Shown in pieces: positions 42,923 through 51,963 of a stretch of DNA of 64,000 nt. The DNA is from Coprousia sp963931435. Lineage in GTDB: Bacteria > Actinomycetota > Coriobacteriia > Coriobacteriales > Coriobacteriaceae. The position numbers and the translations under genes were made by a program. Positions within the stretch are counted from its first letter, which is position 1. Every line of letters begins with the position of its first letter. The stretch spans positions 682,001-746,000 of the forward strand of contig OZ007012.1 in assembly GCA_963931435.1 (NCBI GenBank), given 5' to 3'. The notes under the pieces are model-generated. The model saw only the letters and a program-made list of their open reading frames with translations. It did no database searches and was not told where the DNA came from.

Positions 42923-43612
42923 GTGGCTCCCATGGAGCGAGCGAAGCAGGTTTCCGAATCGATCGAGCTGGGCGTGATCCTCGCGCTCGCCGGCGGGTTC
43001 ATGGACGTCTACTCCTATGTGGCGCGCGACGGCGTCTTCGCCAACGCGCAGACGGGCAACATCCTGCTGGTGGGTGTTCACATCTCGGAGGGCGATCCGC
43101 TTCTGGCGCTCCGCTACCTCTTCCCCGTGCTGAGCTTCGCCGCGGGCATCATGCTCGCCGACCTGTTCCACGAGAGATTTTCGAGCCGCATCCATTGGCG
43201 CCAGGTGACGGTGCTCGCCGAGGCGGTGATACTTCTCGGCGTCAGCTTCCTGCCGTCGGCGCTCAACCTCCCGGCGAACTGCCTCACGTCATTCGCCTGC
43301 GGCATGCAGGTCGAGTCGTTCAGGAAGATCCACGGTCACGGTATCGCCACCACCATGTGCATCGGCAACCTGCGCTCGGCGCTCCAGAGCGTCGACGACT
43401 ACATCGTCACCCGTAAGCGGGGCTTCCTGGAGAACGGCGTGCTGTATTTCGGGGTCATCGTATGCTTCGTGGCGGGCGCGGTCATGGGCAACTGGTTCGT
43501 CGAGGCGATCGGCCTGCATGCCATAGCCGTCTGCTCCCTGCTCGATCTCGCCGCGTTCCTCCTCATGTTCATCGACCGGGAGCATGCCTGCGGTCCCCTC
43601 GCACGCGGCTAG
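42923..43612 (+). CDS. YoaK/DUF1275 family membrane protein
   Basis: A 229-residue membrane protein with about six hydrophobic segments and the family hallmarks GGFMDVYSYVARDGVFANAQTGNILLVGV, the NQ-like CGMQVESFRKIHG and MCIGNLRSAL. DUF1275/YoaK proteins have no established function; some are thought to be transporters. The GTG at 42923 has AAAGGG 4 bases upstream; an ATG at 42932 is 13 bases away. A TCTxxxACGC-type promoter is not obvious. Confidence 0.88.
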   Translation: MAPMERAKQVSESIELGVILALAGGFMDVYSYVARDGVFANAQTGNILLVGVHISEGDPLLALRYLFPVLSFAAGIMLADLFHERFSSRIHWRQVTVLAEAVILLGVSFLPSALNLPANCLTSFACGMQVESFRKIHGHGIATTMCIGNLRSALQSVDDYIVTRKRGFLENGVLYFGVIVCFVAGAVMGNWFVEAIGLHAIAVCSLLDLAAFLLMFIDREHACGPLARG

Positions 43613-43676
43613 GTCCGCCCCTGCGCTGTCGGCGGGGCGGCCGCCGCTCTCCCGATAGCGTCTGCCCGCTCGGAGA

Positions 43677-43713
43677 AAATCACCCCCTGTGGGTGCGATC
43701 TTACGGGTATACA
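43677..43713 (+). promoter_or_regulatory. Candidate operator and -10 of fucO
   Basis: ATCACCC/GGGTGcGAT (43679-43699) is an imperfect dyad with perfect CACCC/GGGTG arms; an extended -10 GGGTATACA ends at 43713. The -35 position is poor and overlaps the dyad, suggesting regulated expression. Confidence 0.35.
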
Positions 43714-43765
43714 GTAATGCGGGCGCCGGATCTGGGCGTCGACAGCATTCAACCAAGGAGGCAGC

Positions 43766-44926
43766 ATGGCAAACCGTATCGTTCTCAACACCATCTCCTA
43801 TCATGGACAGGGTGCCATCAAGGAGATCCCCGGCGAGATCCAGCGCCGTGGCTACAAGAAGGTCTTCGTCTGCTCAGACCCCGACCTGGTGAAGTTCGGC
43901 GTCACCAAGAAGGTCACCGATCTGCTCGACGAGGCGGGCATCGCCTGGAGCCTCTATGACGAGGTCAAGCCCAACCCCACCATCCAGAACGTGCAGGATG
44001 GCGTCGAGGCCTTCAAGGCTGCCGAGGCCGACTCCATCGTGACCGTGGGCGGCGGCTCGGCCATGGACACCGCCAAGGCCATCGGCATCATCATCAACAA
44101 CCCCGAGTTCGCCGACGTGCGCTCCCTCGAGGGCGTCGCCCCCACCACCAAGCACGCGGTCTTCACCATCGCCGTGCCCACCACCGCCGGCACCGCCGCG
44201 GAGGTCACCATCAACTACGTCATCACCGACGTGGAGAAGGTCCGCAAGTTCGTATGCGTCGACACCAACGACGCGCCCGAGGTCGCCGTGGTCGACCCCG
44301 AGATGATGGCCACCATGCCGGCCGGCCTCACCGCCTCCACCGGTATGGACGCGCTCACCCACGCCATCGAGGGCTACACCACCAAGGGCGCCTGGGAGCT
44401 CACCGACATGTTCCACCTCAAGGCGATCGAGCTCATCTCCAAGAACCTGCGCGACGCCGTGGCTGAGGCCAAGAGCGGCGAGCCGGGCAGCGGCCGCGAG
44501 GGCATGGCGCTTGCCCAGTACATCGCCGGCATGGGCTTCTCCAACGTCGGGCTGGGCATCGACCACGCCATGGCGCACACGCTCTCGGCGCATTACGACA
44601 CCCCGCACGGCGTGGCCTGCGCCATGCTCCTGCCGATTGCCATGGAGTTCAACAAGCCGGTCGTGGCCGAGCGCCTGGCCGATGTCGCCGTCGCCATGGG
44701 CGTCGACACCACGGGCATGACCACCGCCGACGCCGCCGACGCCGCCATCGCCGCCGTGCGCCAGCTCTCCGAGGACGTCGAGATCCCCAAGGTCTGCGAG
44801 GCCATCAAGGCCGACGAGCTCGACCAGATCGCCGACGACGCCCTCGCCGACGCCTGCTATCCGGGCAACCCGCGCGAGGCCGATCACGACACCGTCGTGG
44901 AGCTCTTCAAGAAGATCATGGCGTAA
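43766..44926 (+). CDS. fucO: Lactaldehyde reductase / iron-containing alcohol dehydrogenase
   Basis: Reduces L-lactaldehyde to 1,2-propanediol with NADH, disposing of reducing power when fucose or rhamnose is fermented. The 386-residue protein starts MANRIVLNTISYHGQGAI and keeps the FucO signatures GGGSAMDTAKAIGIIINNPEFADVRSLEG, PTTAGTAAEVTINYVITD, and the iron-binding segments with D, H and H in DALTHAIEGY, GIDHAMAHTLSAHYDTPHG. AAGGAGG precedes the ATG. No fucose catabolic gene is adjacent, so it may also act as a general aldehyde or propanediol dehydrogenase. Confidence 0.92.
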   Translation: MANRIVLNTISYHGQGAIKEIPGEIQRRGYKKVFVCSDPDLVKFGVTKKVTDLLDEAGIAWSLYDEVKPNPTIQNVQDGVEAFKAAEADSIVTVGGGSAMDTAKAIGIIINNPEFADVRSLEGVAPTTKHAVFTIAVPTTAGTAAEVTINYVITDVEKVRKFVCVDTNDAPEVAVVDPEMMATMPAGLTASTGMDALTHAIEGYTTKGAWELTDMFHLKAIELISKNLRDAVAEAKSGEPGSGREGMALAQYIAGMGFSNVGLGIDHAMAHTLSAHYDTPHGVACAMLLPIAMEFNKPVVAERLADVAVAMGVDTTGMTTADAADAAIAAVRQLSEDVEIPKVCEAIKADELDQIADDALADACYPGNPREADHDTVVELFKKIMA

Positions 44927-44930
44927 AAGA

Positions 44931-44958
44931 GTTCCGCGGTTCTACCGAACCGTGGAAC
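44931..44958 (+). terminator. Hairpin after fucO
   Basis: A 12-bp stem GTTCCGCGGTTC/GAACCGTGGAAC with one G-T pair and loop TACC, 5 bases after the stop, preceded by AAAAGA but not followed by a T run. Weak terminator at best. Confidence 0.4.
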
Positions 44959-45006
44959 GGGCTGCCGCTACGCGCCGCCCTGGCGGGTATTTTGTCGCTC
45001 AGCTTC

Positions 45007-45035
45007 GAGGGCATGGGCGAAAGCCCTATGCCCTC
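45007..45035. other. GAAA-tetraloop hairpin in non-coding DNA
   Basis: GAGGGCATGGGC-GAAA-GCCC-T-ATGCCCTC: a 12-bp stem with one bulged T, capped by a GNRA-type tetraloop, in a 480-base gene-poor gap (44927-45407). A GNRA loop suggests a folded RNA or a repeat, not a terminator. Confidence 0.4.
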
Positions 45036-45180
45036 TCGCTTCGCGGCAATCTGCCTCGCCAGAGCGGCGCTCGCTGTCGGGGTCTCCGTCCAGGTCGAGA
45101 TGCGTTTCCAACTAGACTTTCGCTATTGGTCCCGCTTGGGATCCGGGAGGCGCTTCGCCCTACCTGGCGCCGGTGCCGCG

Positions 45181-45345
45181 TCATCGATCCGTCTTGTGCC
45201 CTTCGCTGTGCTTGAGGAGGTAGACGGCGCTGTAGATGCAGTTGAGCAGAAAGCGGATTCATTCCTGCGAGTAGTAGACGCCGACCTTGTCCGCATGGTG
45301 CTCGCCGGCGGGCAGGAGCACGACGCGGTCGGCCGTCGAACGGGG
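45181..45345 (-). pseudogene. Possible decayed gene end with an internal stop
   Basis: Read leftward, one frame gives a protein-like stretch (TADRVVLLPAGEHHADKVGVYYSQE region), a single TGA at 45261-45259, then 25 more residues beginning IRFLLNCIYSAVYLLKHS and a stop at 45183. Both parts look like ordinary coding sequence on either side of one stop, but upstream the frame runs into the start of the opposing Gfo/Idh gene. I do not recognise the family. The remaining part of 44927-45407 shows no gene. Confidence 0.3.
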
Positions 45346-45407
45346 TATGGTTGGCTGCGACAGCAAGCGAGACGCCCCGGCTGGGGCGGGGACGAAGGGA
45401 GTGGCGT

Positions 45408-46388
45408 ATGCGCCTTGGTGTTGTGGGAACCGGCATGATCGCCAAAATCGTCGTGCCGCAGCTTGGTTCATGGGGGTGTCCCGTCACAGCGGTCGCGGGC
45501 ACGCCGCAGACGCTCGAGGAGGCGCACGCGCTGGCAGACCCCTATGGGGCGCAGGTGTTCGCCACCCACGACGAGATGCTCGCCGCGGGCGACATCGACA
45601 CGGTCTACATCGCCGTGCCCAACTTTCTGCATTGCGCCTTCGCGCTCCAAGCGCTCGAGGCGGGAAAGAACGTGATCGTCGAGAAGCCCCTTGCCTCCAA
45701 CGCCGACGAGGCCGAGCGCATCGCCGAGGCGGCGCGCGAACATGGGCTCTTCGCCTTCGAGGCCATCTCGACCCTGCATCTGCCCAACTACGCCAAGATC
45801 CGCGAGCTCCTGCTGCGCATCGGCGCCGTCAAGATCGTGACGTGCAACTACAGCCAGTACAGTAGCCGCTACGACGCGTTCCGCGCCGGCGAGGTGCTGC
45901 CGGCGTTCGACCCCGCTAAGGCGGGCGGGGCGCTCAGGGACCTGGGGCTGTACAACATGCACTACATCATGGGCCTGTTCGGCGCGCCGCAGGGCGTCTC
46001 GTACGAGGCCAACGTCGAGCGGGGTATCGACACCTCGGGCATCGCTACGCTTGACTACGGCGCCTTTAAGGCGGTGAGCGTTGCAGCTAAGGACTGCGCC
46101 GCGCCCACCCAGAACGTCATCCAAGGCACGGAGGGCTACCTTCTGCAGACCACGCCGGCCAACAACTGCGGTCCGGTGACGCTGCACCTGAACGACGGCA
46201 CCGAGGAGCGCTACGACCTCAATCCGCCCCTCCAGTGGGAGAGCGAGTTCCGCGCGTACGCCGCCGTCATCGACGGGGGCGACCTTGAGGGGTGCTACCG
46301 TCTGCTCGACCACAGCCTCGCGGTGGCGCGCGCGATGATCGCGGCGCGCCATGCGGCCGGCGTGCGGTTCCCGATGGATGGGGAGTAG
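45408..46388 (+). CDS. Gfo/Idh/MocA family NAD(P)-dependent oxidoreductase
   Basis: A 326-residue dehydrogenase, probably acting on a sugar or dihydrodiol substrate. N-terminal Rossmann fold begins RLGVVGTGMIAKIVVPQL with the GxGxxA nucleotide-binding motif, then AVPNFLHCAFALQALEAGKNVIVEKPLA containing the EKP lysine, and the C-terminal beta-sheet domain with GGALRDLGLYNMHYIMGLFG. ATG 45408 has GAAGGGA upstream. The UPF0303 gene follows 2 bases after its stop, so the two are coupled. Exact substrate unknown. Confidence 0.9.
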   Translation: MRLGVVGTGMIAKIVVPQLGSWGCPVTAVAGTPQTLEEAHALADPYGAQVFATHDEMLAAGDIDTVYIAVPNFLHCAFALQALEAGKNVIVEKPLASNADEAERIAEAAREHGLFAFEAISTLHLPNYAKIRELLLRIGAVKIVTCNYSQYSSRYDAFRAGEVLPAFDPAKAGGALRDLGLYNMHYIMGLFGAPQGVSYEANVERGIDTSGIATLDYGAFKAVSVAAKDCAAPTQNVIQGTEGYLLQTTPANNCGPVTLHLNDGTEERYDLNPPLQWESEFRAYAAVIDGGDLEGCYRLLDHSLAVARAMIAARHAAGVRFPMDGE

Positions 46389-46390
46389 CG

Positions 46391-46954
46391 ATGGGGGAGC
46401 GGAGCGCGACGTCGGCCGCTACGATCGACGCTGGCGCGCGCGACGTCATCCTGGCGCAGGAGGAGGCCCTGCGCTATCCGGAGCGCTTCGGCGCCGACGA
46501 GGCGCTCGGGCTGGGCTGCGCCCTTGCGGCGGAGGCGCGCGACTTCGACCGCGGCGTCACCGCCGTCATCACACGCGAGGACGACGGAATGGTGCTCTTC
46601 TCATGGTCGATGGACGACAAGGCGCCGCGCAACGCCGTCTTCGCCGAGGGCAAGCGCGCGGCCGCCCGGCTCTGCGGGCACGCGAGCCTCATGTGCTACG
46701 TGGAGCACGAGCTCGATGGCGGCTGGGCAGAGCTGTTCGACGCCCTCTCCGCGCCGCCCGCCCCGGGGGCGACGCTCGTCTGCCCGGTGGGCGGCGCCTT
46801 TCCCATCCGCGTCGGCGACGTGTGGGTCGCCACGCTCGCCGTGAGCGGCCTGCACGAGGGGAAGGACCACGAGCTCTGCGTCCGCGCGCTCGCCCGGGCC
46901 CTGGGGCGCGCATACGGCGCGGGGGTGCCCGCCTTCCGCTATCCGGCGATCTAG
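46391..46954 (+). CDS. UPF0303 / HbpS-like family protein
   Basis: A 187-residue cytoplasmic protein of the UPF0303 (DUF336-related) type: LFSWSMDDKAPRNAVFAEGKRAAARL in the middle and VGGAFPIRVGDVWVATLAVSGLHEGKDHELCVRAL toward the end match the family core. Relatives bind haem or cobalamin or stabilise other proteins; no specific role is known. The C-terminus ends soon after the core as expected. Coupled to the oxidoreductase gene upstream. Confidence 0.82.
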   Translation: MGERSATSAATIDAGARDVILAQEEALRYPERFGADEALGLGCALAAEARDFDRGVTAVITREDDGMVLFSWSMDDKAPRNAVFAEGKRAAARLCGHASLMCYVEHELDGGWAELFDALSAPPAPGATLVCPVGGAFPIRVGDVWVATLAVSGLHEGKDHELCVRALARALGRAYGAGVPAFRYPAI

Positions 46955-47110
46955 GGGTGCCGGCAAGGTACCGGCTGAGGCGTTCCGTCCGGGACGTCAT
47001 GGCGGGAGCCAGGACCCGGGCCCCACTGGCACGGTGTCCCATCGCCTTCGGGCCTGCTCCATCTCCGTGCCGCGCGTTTTGAAAGCTATTTGATGACCAG
47101 GAGGAATCCC

Positions 47111-47584
47111 ATGTTCAACAGCATCATGCACATGTCGTTCTTCACCGATCGGCTCGATGAGATGATCGCCTTCTACACCGAGGTGCTCGGCGGCACGCTC
47201 AAGATCGTCACGCGGGCCAAGGCCTACCTCGACCGCCCGCGGAGCGGCTACCACGCCCTCGCGCTCGCCGACCCCGAGGCGATCATCATCGTCTACATCG
47301 AGCTCGCTCCCGGGCAGTTCGTCGAGCTGTTCCCCAAGGTAGCGGGCCAGGGCCCCGCGGCGGCGTTCAACGAGAACCTGGGCTACTCGCACTTCGCCCT
47401 CACGGTCGACGACATCTTCGCCGCGCGCGCCGAGCTCGAGGGGCGCGACCTGGTGTTCGACACCGAGATCTCCAAGGGCCCGAGCGAGACCTACCAGATG
47501 TGGGCGCACGACCCGGATGGCAACAAGTTCGAGATCATGCAGTTCACCGACAAGTCCTACCAGGTCGTCGGCCACATCATGTAA
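47111..47584 (+). CDS. VOC family (glyoxalase-like) protein
   Basis: A 157-residue vicinal-oxygen-chelate protein: FNSIMHMSFFTDRLDEMIAFYTEVLGG at the N-terminus and GYSHFALTVDDIFAARAEL plus WAHDPDGNKFEIMQF at the C-terminus, with the histidine and glutamate positions of the metal site. Could be a lactoylglutathione lyase-like enzyme or an isomerase. AGGAGG lies 6 bases before the ATG at 47111; a TTG at 47090 in frame falls within the leader and is not used. Monocistronic; a repeat element follows 10 bases after the stop. Confidence 0.88.
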   Translation: MFNSIMHMSFFTDRLDEMIAFYTEVLGGTLKIVTRAKAYLDRPRSGYHALALADPEAIIIVYIELAPGQFVELFPKVAGQGPAAAFNENLGYSHFALTVDDIFAARAELEGRDLVFDTEISKGPSETYQMWAHDPDGNKFEIMQFTDKSYQVVGHIM

Positions 47585-47594
47585 AGGGTTGGTT

Positions 47595-47750
47595 GGGGAC
47601 GGGGTCGTTCTGACCCCTTTTGCGTTGATGCAGACGCATCCCTCTCCGCTGCGACGGCGCGCCCGCCCGTCCTGCCTCACCGGTTGCGGACGGGCGGGCG
47701 CAACCGCTTCGCGCGGCAGGTCGAAAATGGGTCAAAACGACCCCGTCCCC
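47595..47750. repeat. 156-base REP/MITE-like element; its right arm overlaps the 3' end of mnmA
   Basis: The arms are 27-base inverted repeats with three mismatches; the perfect outer part is GGGGACGGGGTCGTT (47595-47609) against its complement (47736-47750). Inside, a second perfect 13-bp palindrome CGCCCGCCCGTCC/GGACGGGCGGGCG (47660-47672 with 47688-47700) makes a strong central hairpin. No coding capacity. The right arm contains the mnmA stop and last codons. A single diverged arm occurs at 10.1 kb. Confidence 0.8.
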
Positions 47751-48895
47751 GATTGACCCATCAGGACGGTGCCTCCGCCGAGGACGATGTCTCCTTGGTA
47801 GACCACGACGGCCTGACCGGGGGCGATGCCGCGCTGGGGGTTCTCGAAGTCGACGCGCATGCGTCCCCCTCCGTCGCGCATCAGGCGAGCTGCCTGGTCG
47901 TCCTGGCGGTAGCGGATCTTGGCGCCCACGGCGAGCCCTTGGGGCCCCGCGCCATCAAGCGCTGCCTCCATCTCGTCTGCCGGGGCCGTCCACACCCAGT
48001 CGCCCGCGACGAGCGAGCCGGCCATGAGGTCCTCCTCGCCGCCGAGCGTCACCGTATTGGCGACGGCATCGATCGCCGTCACGTAGAGCGGCCGCTCGGC
48101 GGCGATGCCGAGGCCCTTGCGCTGGCCTACCGTGTAGCGGATAGCACCGTGATGACGCCCGAGCACGTGCCCCGTGGTATCGAGCACATCGCCCTCGGGG
48201 AGTGCGCGCCCGCGCCGCCGCTCAATGAAGGTGGCGAAGTCGTTTCCGGGCACGAAGCAGATGCCCTGGCTGTCGCGCTTCTCCGCGTTCGCGAAGCCCT
48301 GCTCGCGCGCGATGCGCCTGACGTCGCCTTCTTTGGTGAGATCCCCCAGGGGGAAGAGCGTGCGCCCGAGCGCCTCGTGCCCGATCCCGTAGAGGAAGTA
48401 GCTCTGGTCCTTGGTGAGATCGCGCGCCTTGGCGAGCGCCGGCACGACGCGGCCGTCCGGATAGGTCCGCTCGGTGACGCGCGCGTAGTGGCCCGTGGCC
48501 ATGAGGTCGCAGCCGAGCTCGCGCGCCCGGTCCCACAGAAGGCCGAACTTGATGCGTCGGTTGCAGATGCAGCAGGGGTTGGGCGTGACGCCGCGCTCGT
48601 AGGCGGCGACGAACTCCTCCACCACCGCCTGCTCGAACGCGGCGCGGCAGTCGAGCACGTGGAAGGGGATGCCGAGGCGCTCGGCCACGCCGCGTGCCGC
48701 CGCGACGTCGGCGGGCTCGCCCGCGGGCGCGGGGCCGAGGCCAGGGGAGGCCGCGCGGTCCTTGCCGCCCACGCCGTCGTGCAGGATCATCGTCGCGCCC
48801 ACGCAGTCGAGGCCCGCCTCGATGAGGCGCCAGGCGGCGACGCTCGAGTCGACGCCGCCGCTCATCGCCACCAGCACGCGCGGCTTCCGCTCCAT
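47732..48895 (-). CDS. mnmA: tRNA-specific 2-thiouridylase MnmA, C-terminus supplied by a repeat
   Basis: Thiolates U34 of Lys, Glu and Gln tRNAs. Motifs present: P-loop VAMSGGVDSSVAA, nucleophile region NPCCICNRRIKF with the catalytic cysteine, DKDQSYFL-like LTKDQSYFLYGI and the second cysteine in GICFVPG. 387 residues with a small insertion around GGKDRAASPGLGPAPAGE. ATG 48895 has GGGAG 5 bases upstream. The normal family end (VLGGG-V) is followed by about 7 residues (GQSGTGSF) and a stop that lie in the repeat arm 47724-47750, so insertion replaced the original tail. The cysK stop is 17 bases upstream; the pairing links cysteine supply and tRNA sulfur modification. Confidence 0.93.
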   Translation of the reverse strand: MERKPRVLVAMSGGVDSSVAAWRLIEAGLDCVGATMILHDGVGGKDRAASPGLGPAPAGEPADVAAARGVAERLGIPFHVLDCRAAFEQAVVEEFVAAYERGVTPNPCCICNRRIKFGLLWDRARELGCDLMATGHYARVTERTYPDGRVVPALAKARDLTKDQSYFLYGIGHEALGRTLFPLGDLTKEGDVRRIAREQGFANAEKRDSQGICFVPGNDFATFIERRRGRALPEGDVLDTTGHVLGRHHGAIRYTVGQRKGLGIAAERPLYVTAIDAVANTVTLGGEEDLMAGSLVAGDWVWTAPADEMEAALDGAGPQGLAVGAKIRYRQDDQAARLMRDGGGRMRVDFENPQRGIAPGQAVVVYQGDIVLGGGTVLMGQSGTGSF

Positions 48896-48912
48896 CTGCG
48901 CTCCCTTGCCCT

Positions 48913-49848
<936 letters not shown>

Positions 49849-49870
49849 GGCGGCCTCCTTGTCCCTCGCC

Positions 49871-49886
49871 CGCGCCTGCAGGCGCG
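49871..49886 (-). promoter_or_regulatory. 16-bp perfect palindrome upstream of cysK
   Basis: CGCGCCTGCAGGCGCG, between cysK and its presumed promoter, could be a repressor site in the leader or a short hairpin. No other feature in 49849-49954. Confidence 0.3.
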
Positions 49887-49954
49887 ATGTGCGTTTCCAG
49901 CCTCTTACCCCGTTGCGCCCGCGCACCGGGCGTCTCCACGAATCCTTCGCGGGG

Positions 49955-50320
49955 TCAGTCGCGGGCGAGGACGCCGGCGACCGAGCAGAACGCGCTCACG
50001 ATGATGGCTCCCAGAAACGCTGACCAGAATCCCTCTATGACGATGCCCGCCCCCAGCAGGTTGACCGAGAGCCAGCTGGCGAGGGCAAGCATGAAGCCGT
50101 TGACCACGAGCTGGAAGATGCCCAGCGTGAGGATGGTCACCGGGAGGGCGAGGGCCGTCACCACGGGTTTGACGATGGAGTTGACGATGCCCAGGAACAG
50201 GCCGACCCCCGCGAAGGCGATCCAGGTGTCGAGCGCGCCGAACGGCTCGATGCCCGGCACGATGCGGGCGGCTATGGCGATGCCGATGGAGGTGATGAGC
50301 AGGTTGAGGATGAATCGCAT
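49955..50320 (-). CDS. YvlD/phage holin family small membrane protein
   Basis: A 121-residue membrane protein with four hydrophobic segments and the family core LFLGIVNSIVKPVVTALALPVTILTLGIFQLVVNGFML, as in YvlD and the so-called phage holin family IV. Despite the family name there is no sign of a phage here; function is unknown. ATG 50320 has GGAGGG about 9 bases upstream. Divergent from the apbE gene. Confidence 0.88.
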   Translation of the reverse strand: MRFILNLLITSIGIAIAARIVPGIEPFGALDTWIAFAGVGLFLGIVNSIVKPVVTALALPVTILTLGIFQLVVNGFMLALASWLSVNLLGAGIVIEGFWSAFLGAIIVSAFCSVAGVLARD

Positions 50321-50438
50321 GGCGGTGGTCCCTCCTTGCGTCGGTGCTTGCGCTATGATGGGCGTGCCGCCCGTCGGGGCGGTCGAACCATTATGCCTTA
50401 ATTCCGCGCGGGGGCGCGCGGTGGACGGGGGTGCGCAC

Positions 50439-51533
50439 ATGGCGGACATCGCACGCGGGCTCGCGGACGCGGGCGCCCATGATGCCGGCGCGCCCGCACC
50501 GCCGGTGCCTCGCGACGCGCCGGACGGCGCGCGGGCGGTCGACTTCTTCGTGTTCAACACCACGGTGTCCCTGTACGCCTATCCCGGCGAGACCGGCGAC
50601 GCCGCCGATCCCGCCTCCCGCGCCCCCCTGGACGCCGCGCTCGACGCCGCCTGGCGGCGCTGCTGGTACTTCGAGCGCGCGTTCTCGCGCACGCGCCCCG
50701 ATTCCGACATCTCCCGCGCGCACGCCGCCGCACCCGACCCGGTCGCGGTGCGGCCCGAGACGGCCGAGCTGGTGCGCCTGGCGCTCGGGTACTGCGCGCG
50801 CAGCGATGGGCTCTTCGATATCACGATGGGCACGGTCACTTCGCTGTGGGACTTCCATGAGCGCGTCGTGCCGTCCCGCCGCGACCTCGCCCGCGCGCTC
50901 GGACACGTGGGGTTCGACCGCATCCGCGTGAGCGGTCCCGGAGAGCCCCCGCGCCTCGCCGTGACCGATCCGGAGACCGTCCTCGATCTGGGCGGGGTGG
51001 CCAAGGGCTACATCGCCGACGACCTCGCGCGCCTCATGGAGGGGCTCGGGGTGCCGCGGCTCGCGATCAACCTGGGGGGCAACGTGGTGGTGCGCGGCGG
51101 CCGCCCCGCCGAGCCCGCCGCCCGCCCGCCCGTGGCCGCCGGCGCGCCCTGGCGCATCGGCATCGTGAACCCGTTCGACCCCGCCCACCACCGCGCCGTC
51201 GTCGACGTGCGGGACGGGTCGGTCGTGACGAGCGGCGTCCACGAGCGCTGCTTCATCAAGGGCGGGGTGCGCTACCACCACATCCTCGATCCGCGCACCG
51301 GCATGCCCGCCACGAGCGACGTGGTGAGCGCCACCATCGTCGCCGACCGCTCGCTGGATTGCGACGGGTGGTCCACCACGGCGTTCATGATGGGCGCCGA
51401 GCGCGCCCTGGCGTTCATCGAGGGGATCACCGGCGTCGACGCGGTCCTTGTCACCGAGGGCGACGAGGTCCGCTGGACCGGCGGCGTCGCCGATCGCCTC
51501 TCGCTCGTGCCGACCCTGCCGCGCCTTTTCTGA
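50439..51533 (+). CDS. apbE: FAD:protein FMN transferase (ApbE), cytoplasmic type
   Basis: Attaches FMN covalently to a threonine of target flavoproteins. The family blocks are present: FFVFNTTVSLYAY, FERAFSRTRPDSDISR, DLGGVAKGYIADD, AINLGGNVVVRG and YHHILDPRTGMPA with the metal ligands. There is no signal peptide or lipobox, unlike most ApbE proteins, so it acts in the cytoplasm, and the first 30 residues are low complexity. The ATG at 50439 gives 364 residues; a GTG at 50421 in frame is also possible. No NQR or RNF or fumarate reductase gene is adjacent to show its target. Confidence 0.9.
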   Translation: MADIARGLADAGAHDAGAPAPPVPRDAPDGARAVDFFVFNTTVSLYAYPGETGDAADPASRAPLDAALDAAWRRCWYFERAFSRTRPDSDISRAHAAAPDPVAVRPETAELVRLALGYCARSDGLFDITMGTVTSLWDFHERVVPSRRDLARALGHVGFDRIRVSGPGEPPRLAVTDPETVLDLGGVAKGYIADDLARLMEGLGVPRLAINLGGNVVVRGGRPAEPAARPPVAAGAPWRIGIVNPFDPAHHRAVVDVRDGSVVTSGVHERCFIKGGVRYHHILDPRTGMPATSDVVSATIVADRSLDCDGWSTTAFMMGAERALAFIEGITGVDAVLVTEGDEVRWTGGVADRLSLVPTLPRLF

Positions 51534-51642
51534 CCCCTCGCCTCCGACCCCTCCGGGGTGCTTGCCGCCCCCGGCGCTTTAGCGCGGTGGTGTGCTAGAC
51601 TGCATCTTGCAAGTTCGTCTGCGAGCGGATCCGGTGGTGAGA

Positions 51643-51942
51643 ATGAATATCGACTCCCTGTTCGAGCGCCCCGATGTGAACCAGTTGGTGCATGCGCTCT
51701 CCCTGCTGGAGGGGGAGCGCGAGCTCGAGGCGTTCCTCACCGACCTGTGCACCCCGCGCGAGATCTGCGACCTCGCCCAGCGCCTCCAGGTGGCCCGCTA
51801 CCTCGACGAGGGCGAGCCCTACGTCGAGGTCCAGGCGCGCACCGGCGCCTCGTCCACCACGGTGAGCCGCGTGTCCAAGGCGCTGAACGGCGCGTACGGC
51901 GGGTACCGCGACGTGCTCATCAGGCTCCAGGAGAGCAGCTAG
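51643..51942 (+). CDS. YerC/YecD family TrpR-related regulator
   Basis: A 99-residue protein of the TrpR/YerC-YecD type: NIDSLFERPDVNQLVHALSLLEGERELEAFLTDLCTPREICDLAQRLQVARYLDEG then the helix-turn-helix YVEVQARTGASSTTVSRVSKAL. A DNA-binding regulator in the fold of TrpR; targets are unknown. A possible -10 TAGACT is at 51594-51599. ATG 51643 has a purine-rich GGTGGTGAGA just upstream. It is followed 21 bases on by a GNAT gene. Confidence 0.92.
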   Translation: MNIDSLFERPDVNQLVHALSLLEGERELEAFLTDLCTPREICDLAQRLQVARYLDEGEPYVEVQARTGASSTTVSRVSKALNGAYGGYRDVLIRLQESS

Positions 51943-51963
51943 ATCCGAGAGGAAGCGCATACC

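Noticed and set aside
44992..45438. 148-codon rightward frame between fucO and the Gfo/Idh gene
   Set aside because: No ribosome site, mixed composition, runs over a GNRA hairpin and into the next gene start; not convincing as a protein.
49955..50320. Phage holin suggesting a prophage
   Set aside because: Family name only; no other phage gene, integrase or attachment site nearby.
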